Below, in pieces: positions 19,605 to 28,689 of a stretch of 28,913 nucleotides of DNA. Below the pieces are notes generated by a model. That model was not told the origin of the DNA, searched no databases, and saw only the letters and a program-made list of their open reading frames with translations. Both the position numbers and the translations under genes were made by a program. Positions within the stretch are counted from its first letter, which is position 1. Each line of letters begins with the position of its first letter. The stretch comes from Intoshia linei (lineage: Eukaryota > Orthonectida > Rhopaluridae), in the NCBI GenBank assembly GCA_001642005.1, contig LWCA01000396.1, positions 1-28,913 on the forward strand, written 5' to 3'.

Positions 19605-20124
19605 TTTACCAAAGAATACGACCGGTTTAATCCAACCTTTAAACATGGGTATTATTAAATCATTTAAAAATCATTATTGTAATTGTTTGAGAGAATTCTT
19701 TTTGGAAGATGATTTTAATTTCTTATCTATGAAACTTTCTCAAATCAACATAAGACAAAGCATTTTTTTTATTTCAAAGGCATGAGAAGTCAAAATAGAA
19801 ACAATTCAAAATTGTTGGATTAAAATTGAGGAACATCATATTGAAGCTAATAATGAATATGAAGAATTACAAGTTGAGGAAACAATTGAAATAATTATAG
19901 AAAACTTTCACGGGTATGAAAATATGAAATTTTACGATGGGCCAGATGTCGCCCTAACTGATTCTACAGAAACATTTAAAATATTAAACAAATTAGAAGA
20001 AAACATGGGTCAAGTTTGTCCCAAATCATTAAAAGCATTGTACGAGTTTAGAAGAACTGTTGCTAAAACTATTCATAATAAAAATTACAAAATAACCAAT
20101 TATTTCGTGGTGAAAAATAAATAA
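19605..20124 (+). pseudogene. pogo/Tigger-like DDE transposase, C-terminal relic
   Basis: One frame reads PKNTTGLIQPLNMGIIKSFK, the characteristic Tigger/Jerky motif after the second catalytic Asp (LPxNTTSxIQPLDQGVIxxFK in the family). It continues through a helical region to SKA and an in-frame TGA near 19782. The same frame then resumes (KIETIQNCWIKIEEH and an acidic tail) to a TAA at 20122-20124. The N-terminal DNA-binding half and the first catalytic residues are missing. Only one stop interrupts about 170 codons, so decay is recent or the tail was under selection. It is isolated, with no host-gene exons nearby. Confidence 0.7.
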
Positions 20125-21391
20125 TGTTAAATAAATTTTAATCCTTTTCATATGTATTTAATTTATTATTTTTCATTCATGCCTATATTTTATTATCTGA
20201 TAACTTTTACTATTATTCTAGATTAGAAAGTAACTATAATTCTGAAAAATAAATATATAATTACAAAAATATTCATAACTTTGATTTCAGATTTTTATTA
20301 AATTTTGATTTTCAGGTATTTAGCTGATAATATCACTCTAAACGAGCGTTTTATATTATATTATATATTATTTTAAGTTATCCAAATTAAACGATATAAA
20401 GTGTGTACTGAATATATATTTCAAAAATTTCGTCGAACCCTCACCCCCTCAATAGGGATCTTAAGTACAGTAACTTTGATGATGTGATTAAGCATTCACA
20501 AAAGGAAGTTGCATCAATTTGTAGCGTTTCGGACGCAATAGTATAACAAATTAAAAAAAGTCAAGTTTTGAACCTAACAGAATGTATTCAAACATTCTGT
20601 AGTTATTTTTCTTTTATTAGATTTTTTTCATTTATTTTATTATATGTCTAACTGTTAACATCTCTAACATCATGTTAGTAAAATGTTTGAAAATATTGTA
20701 AAGTTTAATAGTATATTATTATAATCTGTACATTGTACATGGTACAGTCAACTTCCTCTATATAGATTTAACAAAAATATCAAAGATTATAATTATAATC
20801 GTTATTAGAGCAATCATTCTCATTTTTTTATATTATACATTGAAACTGAACCTTTTAATTCAAAAATTCCAATAAATTGTAACATATACTACATGTAAAC
20901 ATCCTAGAAAATGAAAATATATACATGTATAACTAAATTTGTATCACTTCTTTCAAGACAATTCAACATAATGCATTTATAAATAGAATATATGTATAAT
21001 TGTACATAATAATAAATAAATATTAATTGGTTACCGTGTACCATTGTTACAAATAAATGATAACTTTTTTTTTGTGTATTTAAATACACAATTGTGATAA
21101 ATTGATGACTTGCGATTCATTGTTTAAAATAATTGAAATGTAACAATAATTAAACAAACGCAGTTAATTACGAAAAAATTAGTCTCATATTTGATAATTG
21201 TAAAGAATTTGTAAACAAAATATTATTTTTGAACCATCCAAAGTAAAACAATTTGACACTTGGAACTTGTTTTTTCCTAAACTGGATTTTACCATAGTTT
21301 TATTGATAATATCATTGATATCATTCGAAAGTTATTTTTAATAGGTAAAGACTAATTCGTTTTATACATTGATTTAAAGTATAAAAATTAG
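20125..21391. other. Intergenic stretch upstream of the UCKL1-like gene
   Basis: AT-rich. The only coding-like trace is a short transposase-type helix-turn-helix at 20476-20560, listed separately. The promoter of the UCKL1-like gene must lie in its right part, but no motif could be assigned. Confidence 0.5.
20476..20560 (+). pseudogene. Possible transposase helix-turn-helix fragment
   Basis: The plus-strand reading DDVIKHSQKEVASICSVSD, followed by an in-frame stop and QIKKS, resembles the N-terminal helix-turn-helix of pogo/Tigger or Tc1-type transposases (a Q-x-x-V-A-x-x-x-x-V-S pattern). It is short, degenerate and without termini, so the call is tentative. Confidence 0.35.
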
Positions 21392-24300
21392 ATGGATGAA
21401 AAAATATTAAAATTAAACAAAGTAAACAGTTTGAACCCAACTACGGAACCATTTATTATTGGTAAATTATAATTAATTATATAATTAATTAAATTACATT
21501 AATAGGAATCTGTGGAGGAAGTGCAAGTGGTAATTTTAAAATATTTAACCATTTTAATTACATTACATGACTTAATAGGAAAAAGCACATTAACTAGAAA
21601 CATTGAGAATTTATTGGAAGAAAGTAGTTCTGTTTCAATAATTTCTGTAGATAATTTTTATCACGTATAATTTTGCATTTCAATTTTAATAAATTATCCT
21701 AGTCTCTTAACAAAGATCAACTAAAGCAGGCTATGAAAGGATTGTACAATTTTGATGTTCCGAGTGCGATAGATTTTGATTCTTGTGTGAAATGTGTTAT
21801 GGATATAAAAAACGGAAGAAATGCTCAAGTTCCCCTGTATGATTTCACAGTTCACCAGAGAAAAAAAGAAACTGTATAATTTTATTTTGACGTTTATTTT
21901 AAATTTTATAGTTGACAGTTTTGACTAATGATGTTTTGATTCTCGAAGGTTTCTTGTCTTTCTCTGATAGGCGTCTTTTGGAGGTTTGTATCATTTAAAT
22001 TTTAATTATATTTTTTAATATTAATAAACTATACTTATTGTATACATTTAGATGATGGATTTGAAAATTTTTGTTGAAACCGATTGTGACATCCGTCTTG
22101 CTAGAAGGCTTGTGAGAGACACTGAATTTAGAAACAGAACCACTGAATCTGTGTTATATCAATGGAAAAGAGATGTCCAACCTTCATATAAACTTTTTAT
22201 TGAACCGTGCAGAAAAGAAGCAGATTTAATTGTCCCTGGCGGTGGTCACAATTCTGTGGCTTTGTCTTTGTTGACTTCAACTATTTATATGCAATTGGAG
22301 AAGGTTTATATTTTTATATAAAATTAATAAATTTTTAGCGTCGTATCTTTAAAAGCAAAAGTATCAAATATCGTAGTATAGAAGATGGACATGGTCCTTT
22401 ACCTAACCAACTCATTGTTTTGTCGAATACCGCCGATGCTAAGGAATTGTACAAATATATCAAGTAATTTTTCGTTTTATCAATCTTTAATTTTTTTAGA
22501 ATAAAAGAACTTCAATGCTTCGACGAGCTCATTTATCGATTTAAAGACCTTCTTAAACACATGATTCATTATTCCATTGTTTTTGAACCAAACGTAGTTT
22601 TTATTATTATATCGTATGTGCGCTATAAAGTGGTTATTCCACAATTTGACAAGATTGGCGGGTCACAAATTTAAAATTAAAAAAATATTTCCAAAATAGC
22701 TTGAAATTATTGGTAATTAGAGTTTTTAATGCAGACGTACTTGATTACAGTGCACTCAAGTGTCTAATAATTATATAATATTAATAGTACATTTGTATTT
22801 TACTCATTTGAAAACATTTAGTTTAATTTAGAATTTCATGTCCAACCAAGTCGACACGAATCATTTTGACAAAAATAATGTAATCATAATTGCTAATAAT
22901 AATATAAGTATTATTAGATGGTTGGAATACATGTAATGCATACCAATGAAACCATTACATACAAGTTCACTCAAATTTCTGAAAAATTTACTCAAGGAAG
23001 TATAGTTATGACGCAACCTGTGGATCATGATGATATAAAAGTGATTTAATTTAATTTAATTTTTATATAGTTTTTTAGATTCATTCACATGATATACCCC
23101 TTATTAATGAGAATTCAAAAGTAATTGTATTGTTAGCGGCTATATGTACCGGACAATCTTCAGCAATGGCTATTAATTTTTTGTTGAAATTAAAAGTTCC
23201 TGAAAAAAATATTTATTTAATTTCTCTACATACCAAAAAGACAGGTAATACTTTTTATACGGTATTAATAGTAGCATGAAATTGTGGGTGTAAGTAATAA
23301 ATGTCGTGGATCTTCAAAATTATTTATCATGGAACCATGAAATATTTATATTTAAATATTGTTTTATACTTTAATTATTAAATTCAATGTAAATGTTAAT
23401 TACATTTTTAATATAACAAAAAAATTTTTTTCTCGTAAGCTTTGTAAAATCGGATTTTTCAAAAAAATATTACAAAGTAAATTTTTTCAAATTTTAAAAA
23501 CAAATTAAGGGTTATAAATTTCGATTTTCTCCTTAATAATATTAAATTAATTCCTGAGGTAATACATTGTTTAGCGGTGGACCGCTTTGAGAAGACTGCC
23601 CTAGATAGTTTTTTCTTGTCGATCTTTTATCCAACATTTATAACAAAACTTATTCTACTTATTGTATACAGTACCGTGGAAATGTTTTGAGCATGTATAC
23701 CCAAATTTAACAATTTTTACAAAATTTTTAATCCGGATATCTTCAATTTCATAAAACTCTTCTTTAGTAACAACCCAAAGCTCGTCTATTGTTTTTGGAG
23801 CCCTTATTTTGATACTTGCCTTCAGGTCTGCCCAGTAATGTTCAATTATGTTGAGATTAGGACTTTGTGCGGGCCAATTTGGTAACAAATTAATAGATTG
23901 CGTTTCAAAAAATAGAGTAGTGCTTCAAGAAGTATGACATCTAGCTTTATCTTGTTACAACATATATTCAGGAGTTACAGAATTGGTAGAGCTTTTAACA
24001 TTACTCTTTGGTATTCAGCAGAATTCATGTTACCATTCATTTTAATGATATATCTACTACCATCAGATCGATACCAGCCCATATCATAATTGAAGATGAA
24101 AACTTAACGGTAGGAGTGATATATTTTGAATTGAATTTACAATTTTTTCGTCTTCTGACATATGATATGGATATTGATTAGAATAAAATTCTGAACAAGC
24201 AGAATTTTTATCTATTGATGATGTCAATATTTAAAATAATTTATTGTTAAATTAGAAAATTTGAATATACCTGCTAAAAACATTTGCACGGTACTGTATA

Positions 24301-25563
24301 AGGTTAAAAAAAATTAATTAAGTTTAAGAGAGCATTAATCGTTGCAATATAGCACAACTTTCTAATTTCAACATTTTTGTATAAAATTGAGTGTGTCTTA
24401 CCGTGTAAAAAAAACAACCATGTGTAATACAATATTCGAGTGAGATGTTTTATCGCAAATTTCATTTTCAGAAATTGAGTCCTTCCAAAATCAAACTTTT
24501 TTAATAAAATCATTAACCCTTTCACTGTCTGATGCAATTTTATGTACTATCACCACACGTCTGGAATTTGTTTTAATTTAAACTTGTATTATTTTGAAAT
24601 TACCTATGTGAAAATAAAAGAATAAAGTTTTTCAAAATTATGCTGTGAATATCATAGAATACACAGACGTGTGAAGTGAAATTGCTGTGTATAGTATAGA
24701 GTACACAGACAGTGAAAGGGTTAATATTGTCGTAAATCTCAATTTCAGAAGATTATATCTTCGTGTTCAAAACCACAAATCACCTTTTTTTAAAAATGTA
24801 AAGTGATAATTTTATAAAACATAAATTATGGGATATTTAAAATCATAAATAACACCCTTCCAACTTGCAGTTTCACGATCAAAACCACAGATTACATTAT
24901 TTTTAAAAAATATTCAATAACTAAGACCTAAGACTTTCATAACGTTCTTTTTTTAATTAATGATTTAATAATTATTAAATCAAAAAAAATAATTGAATAA
25001 ATTTTTGTAACATGGATACAATTGCAATTAATTGCATTGTAAAATATAATTCTGTGTATAAATCGTTAATAATATGTATTATATGCTAAAAATTGACTGA
25101 ATTCGCTCTTTTGATTAATGATTAAATTTGAAAAAACTTTTTTATTTTGGATGGTAACAACAAATTTATTCATTATAATTAAAACATAAAATATATCAAT
25201 AATGATTAGATAAATTTTGACATTTTTATAACTACAAAATATATAAAAACATGCCCTATTTTTTATTGTTATCATTATCAAAATAAAAATTTTTGGATTA
25301 AAATTAAATCTGTAAATGTTCATTCTAAATTTCAAAAAAGAATAGGTATTTCAACTACAGAAATATGGGTTTCAATCTCGTAAATTGATGCCAGTGGAAA
25401 ATAAATTTTCTAATATACAATTTTGTACATGTGTATTAGAATTTTAAAACTTGCCCTAGTAGTGTAATTATATTTTTATAAATAATTATTTTAAATAGGT
25501 ATATACAAAATTGCTACTGAATTTCCACAAGTTAAACAGGTCAGTGCTGCTGTAGTGCGATAA
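21392..25563 (+). CDS. UCKL1: Uridine/cytidine kinase-like UCKL1 with degenerate UPRT domain
   Basis: Eleven exons: 21392-21461, 21506-21529, 21579-21664, 21703-21873, 21912-21983, 22052-22303, 22339-22463, 22500-22593, 22918-23040, 23079-23244 and 25499-25563. They give 415 residues. The kinase domain (about 20-230) phosphorylates uridine/cytidine in pyrimidine salvage. It has the Walker A loop GGSASGKS (27-34), the catalytic-Asp motif VDNFY (D56), PLYDFTVHQRK (104-114), ILEGF and RLARRLVRD (human UCK2 RLSRRVLRD). The C-terminal half follows the UPRT fold (IKELQCFDELIYRF; VGIHVMHTNETI in place of human GVSILRAGETM). However, the PRPP-binding MDCTVSTGAA is replaced by LLAAICTGQSSA, and the protein stops about two dozen residues early (AAVVR). 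So the kinase looks active and the UPRT half looks catalytically dead. Exon 2 is 24 nt. The segment 22594-22917, taken here as an intron, is the weakest part of the model. The last intron (23245-25498) holds two DNA transposons. AATAAA follows at 25575-25580. Confidence 0.82.
23667..24298 (-). mobile_element. Internally deleted Tc1/mariner element with terminal repeats and TA duplications
   Basis: The ends are near-perfect inverted repeats of about 27 bp (TACAGTACCGTG, then AAATGTTTT), flanked by TA on both sides (23665-23666 and 24299-24300). Inside, on the minus strand, is the C-terminal half of a Tc1-type transposase: MNGNMNSAEYQRVM, QDKARCHTS (second catalytic Asp), then LPNWPAQSPNLNIIEHYW, whose Glu completes the DDE triad. 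A frameshift and an in-frame stop after CHTS break it. At about 630 bp it is roughly half the usual length; the DNA-binding half is missing. It lies in the last intron of the UCKL1-like gene, on the opposite strand. Confidence 0.88.
24517..24720. mobile_element. piggyBac-type MITE, 204 bp, with TTAA target sites
   Basis: Terminal inverted repeats CCCTTTCACTGTCTG and CAGACAGTGAAAGGG are perfect over 15 bp, and TTAA flanks both ends (24513-24516 and 24721-24724). TTAA duplication with CCC-starting termini is the hallmark of piggyBac-family insertion. Subterminal inverted motifs (ACACGTCTG and CAGACGTGT) extend the symmetry. It has no coding capacity. Confidence 0.85.
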
Positions 25564-26176
25564 ATTTGTTTATAAATAAAGTTCCTTTTTAACTCATCTC
25601 AATGTTAGAAAACTGTCAATTACTTTTTAAATGTAAAAATAAATAGATCATTTTAGTTAAAATCTGGATTAAGCAAAATTTTAAAAAATAAATTACATTT
25701 TATTTCATGTACATTAGGAATATGCATCGGTAGCAATTATATACTCAAGTTTAGTCTAAAACTGGTCAATTAGATAGAATATTGTATAAACCACTCCAAA
25801 TTATAATATATTATATAAATGATATATGTACTTGCAAGAAAAGTGAATTTTTTTGGTATATAAACATGGTTATATTGAGAAAAAAATTTGTCAACACTCA
25901 ATTATTAATCTGTGTTAAACTTACTATTAAGTTTACATATAGGGTTCTAGTATAAAGTATTTTTTAAACATTAACAGAATGTACACTGACTTGTAATGGT
26001 TCAATGAGAGCTGTCACTTATTTTTAGGTAATACGCAAAGAAACATTTATAGGACTGCAAACCTGCGTCTGCCGTTAGTTACTCCAGAAAAGATACGAAA
26101 ACTACACAATAGTAATTCCAGTTAGGTGCATGAAATGAAAATTCTTTGATATGTAATTTACTGTAAATACTTTTAA
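25564..26176. other. Intergenic stretch with one exon-like open segment
   Basis: Between the UCKL1-like stop and the RPS20 stop. The UCKL1 poly(A) signal lies at 25575-25580. Otherwise it is AT-rich noncoding sequence except for the exon-like segment at 26028-26125. Confidence 0.5.
26028..26125 (+). other. Possible terminal exon of an unknown gene
   Basis: A clean TTTTTAG acceptor precedes an open segment ending TAG at 26123-26125. It reads NTQRNIYRTANLRLPLVTP and EKIRKLHNSNSS. The codons are more balanced than the surrounding AT-rich DNA. I do not recognise the peptide, and I could not find a convincing upstream exon. It could be a chance frame, the end of a small gene, or an alternative last exon. 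Confidence 0.3.
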
Positions 26177-26727
26177 TTAAACATTTTCTGCCATTAAAGC
26201 AATTTTTTCAGACTTCTTCACACGAATTTTGAAAGGTCTCATCAATTTTTTAGGAAGAGCGACCGAGACTTTAACGTCACGACTAGTGGTCATAGCGTGA
26301 TTCATCTGAAAAATATAAAATAAAAAAGTCACATAAAATATACCAATTCTCCAACATTTGCCAAAGTATCTAAAACATCATAATACCTCTTATGAATTCT
26401 CATTTGATAATGATCCCACGTTTTAGAACCTTCACCACAAGGTGTTTTTCTAGTTGTAATTCTTAACCTTTTCGTAGGAATATAGGTTGGACCTTTGATA
26501 CGACAATTGTTTTCAATAAAAAGGTTGCTGATTTCGTTACAGGCTAAAATAAAATGAAATAAGAAGCAAAACATTTACTTTTGTTCATTATCGGTATATT
26601 TGTTCCAACCACAGTTATACGAACAACTTGAAGTTTTTCACTGGGTAAAGTTCTTTGAATGTCTTTTTCATCTTTAGTTTCAATATCAGCCTAAAACTGT
26701 TTATCGTGTAACATAATATATTACCAT
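26177..26727 (-). CDS. RPS20: 40S ribosomal protein S20 (uS10), complete
   Basis: Four exons, 26727-26725, 26690-26579, 26543-26344 and 26305-26177, encode 147 residues (human RPS20 is 119). The core [19 protein letters not shown] followed by MRIHKR is diagnostic for the eukaryotic 40S head protein uS10. Preceding it are [18 protein letters not shown] and KGPTYIPTK, also in family order. The first exon is the ATG codon alone, spliced in phase 0 to [12 protein letters not shown]. The family normally ends shortly after the VEVTIA strand; here [11 protein letters not shown] is followed by a basic extension of about 25 residues ([14 protein letters not shown], ending AENV). Introns are 34, 35 and 38 nt. 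An ATTAAA signal overlaps the stop (26172-26177). Confidence 0.92.
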
Positions 26728-27082
26728 TATTAGCAAGTTTTATAAAAAAGATTAGCGTGTAGTCGATAATAAATTGGTTGATTCGTAAGTCCTAATAAAG
26801 TTTTCAATTTCAATTTTATTTATTGGTTATTTCATTCAATCAAAAGTTATTTATTGTAAATTAAATTTGGTTGATTAACTTTTTAATTTTACTAAATGTA
26901 CGTCCTTTCATAACTTATCCAATGATGGTGTGTTTGTTTGGAGTAAAACCTTACTCTAACCGAGATGTGGTATTACTATTTTATTACGTGTTTTTGTTTG
27001 CTTTACTTAAAAATATAAAAGTGAATTAATTTTGGATGAAATTTTAAATTTTAATAAGTACAATAAAATTAATAAAATATTT
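26728..27082. promoter_or_regulatory. Upstream region of RPS20
   Basis: This 355-bp interval separates the RPS20 start from the stop of the next minus-strand gene. It must hold the RPS20 promoter. No motif stands out, and no coding sequence was seen. Confidence 0.4.
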
Positions 27083-28164
27083 TTAATGGTTTTTCTCTGA
27101 TTCGGTGTCAGACGAATGTTTCTTTAAATTCTGATCATCTACAATTATAAATTCTTCTGCACTGTCTGATATCTTTTTTTCTTCATTTATTATGTTTAAA
27201 CTAGAACTTGCGCTTTGCTTTATGGATGATTTTAATTTTTGAGATTTAGAATCATTGCTTTTTGACGATGAGGATGATGAGTGTGATTTAACCGATTCTG
27301 AATTTGATTTTTTAGAACTTAGGGACTCTTTTTTTTCTAATGCTTTATAAGGATCGTCATGAATGGTGTGATTAAATTCGCTTATCGATGAATCACTTTT
27401 AGTGATTTCGATATTTTGTGGTGATTTCTGTTTTTCGTCGGACTTTTCACTTTGAATTTCATTTTTAGTATGGTTTAAAGAACTAGAAATTGAATTTTGT
27501 CTTGATTGACAACTACTGTTTTTACTTGTGATTGAAATAACTATTGATTCTTCTTTCACAGAAATGGACTTTTCATCATTTGCATCCAAAAATTTTGTAG
27601 AATCGTTTGACGATTTTATTGATTTAATCATTTCCTTTTCGGGGTTTTCTGATTTTATACTTTCAAAATAAGTTTCCTGTATGACAATATCTTTTTGTTC
27701 ATTTTGTGCACTGGATGATTCAGAATTTATTTTTTCTTTTTCTTCGTTATTGATTTCAACAATTTCTGTTTCTGCTTGAGAATTTGTCTGTTTGCTTTCA
27801 GATTTTTCGCTTTTTGAATCAATGTTCTTATTCAACTCTTCAGAGACGAGTTTTATTTTAAATTGACTTGTGTCAAATTCTTCTGTTTCGTCATTTACAT
27901 GTACTTGTTCTTTTTCGACACTATCATTACTTTCATTATCTTTCATGTTATCCATTTTTGAATTTTCTGGGTTTATTGAAAGAGTTTCAGATATAACGAC
28001 GTAATCATCGTCATTGTCGGCTTTTTCTGTATTGCTTTTTTCTGTTTTTTCATAAATTACACTCATGTTATTATTATCGCATTCTGTCTTTACCATCTCG
28101 TATCGTTTTGTATTTAAAATGTTTGTATCTGTAATCGTTGTTGATTCATCGCATGCTTTTTCAT
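27083..28164 (-). CDS. Unrecognised Ser/Glu/Lys/Asn-rich disordered protein (probably 5'-incomplete)
   Basis: One long open frame runs from the ATG at 28096 to the TAA at 27085-27083 (337 residues). It continues upstream in frame to a good acceptor (AAATTTTAG) at 28165-28166, adding 23 codons (EKACDESTTITDT...), so an upstream exon probably exists. The protein is dominated by Ser, Glu, Lys, Asn and Asp, with few aromatic residues apart from isolated YVVISE, EEFIIVDD and YFESIK patches. It has SSSSSS runs, no membrane segment and no recognisable domain. Many S-x-x-E/D sites fit casein kinase 2. It reads as an intrinsically disordered, possibly phosphorylated scaffold or nuclear protein; no function is claimed. 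An ATTAAA signal overlaps the stop (27082-27087). Alternatively the ATG at 28096 is the true start. Confidence 0.7.
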
Positions 28165-28310
28165 CTAAAATTTAAAATTATATTTATTTTAATGTTAAGT
28201 AACATTACAGTAGTTCCTAAATTAGTGTTTAGACCTTACTTATATAAAGTAAACTGGTGAACAATGTATGTCTGTTTGTTTATTTGTTCCAGTTTTCACG
28301 TACATGTAGA
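28165..28310. other. Intron or upstream region with the outer end of a repeat
   Basis: About 28230-28290 (CTTATATAAAG, then TATGTCTGTTTGTTT) is the inverse of sequence just outside the right arm of the COG5-intron repeat, marking the family's outer end. Nothing else was recognised. Confidence 0.45.
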
Positions 28311-28541
28311 TTTCATGGTCAAAAAAGTACTTTAATATTTATTTTTTTTTGATTTCGAAACTATTTTATTAAAACAAAAAAATTGAAATAATTAACGGAC
28401 GTACATTTAAAAAAAAGAAAAAAAGATTATTCTGATACAGCTTATTCCAGTTGATATTAATACAAAATTTTAACCCAAGAAATCTACGCATTCTCGGTGA
28501 AATATAATTTTAAATATATTATCAACCAATATCTTTCAAAT
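28311..28541 (+). repeat. Third copy of the COG5-intron repeat arm
   Basis: Clear similarity to 13829-14050 in the same orientation. Shared blocks include GGTCAAAAAAG, AAAAGATTATTCTGATA, AGAAATCTACGCATTC and ATATTATCAACCAATAT. It shows that the arm sequence is a dispersed repeat, not unique to the COG5 intron. Confidence 0.75.
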
Positions 28542-28689
28542 GTTAGATTAAAGTAAAATGAGCATCCTAATTTAATTGTTTTGTTACTTTTGAACGTCTC
28601 ACAAATTTTGCAAAACTATCCAAAACATAATAAACTCGGATTTCCTGACAAATAATTGTTTTTAAACTGTTTTCATTATCGCAAATGAC

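Larger units (their letters stand above)
23245..25498. other. UCKL1-like intron 10, 2.25 kb, built largely of mobile elements
   Basis: It contains a deleted Tc1-type element (23667-24298) and a piggyBac-type MITE (24517-24720). A stretch at about 24735-24905 (GATTATATCTTCGTGTTCAAAACC and similar) is distantly like part of the COG5-intron repeat arms. The rest, 24906-25498, is AT-rich and unassigned. Confidence 0.65.

Noticed and set aside
20904-21089. 61-codon minus-strand frame upstream of UCKL1
   Set aside because: Low-complexity Tyr/Ile-rich frame typical of random AT-rich sequence.
24304-24537. 77-codon minus-strand frame
   Set aside because: Runs from outside the Tc1 element into the piggyBac-type MITE; chance frame.
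25066-25335. 89-codon minus-strand frame in UCKL1 intron 10
   Set aside because: Ile/Lys/Asn/Phe-rich with no recognisable motif, inside an intron next to mobile elements.
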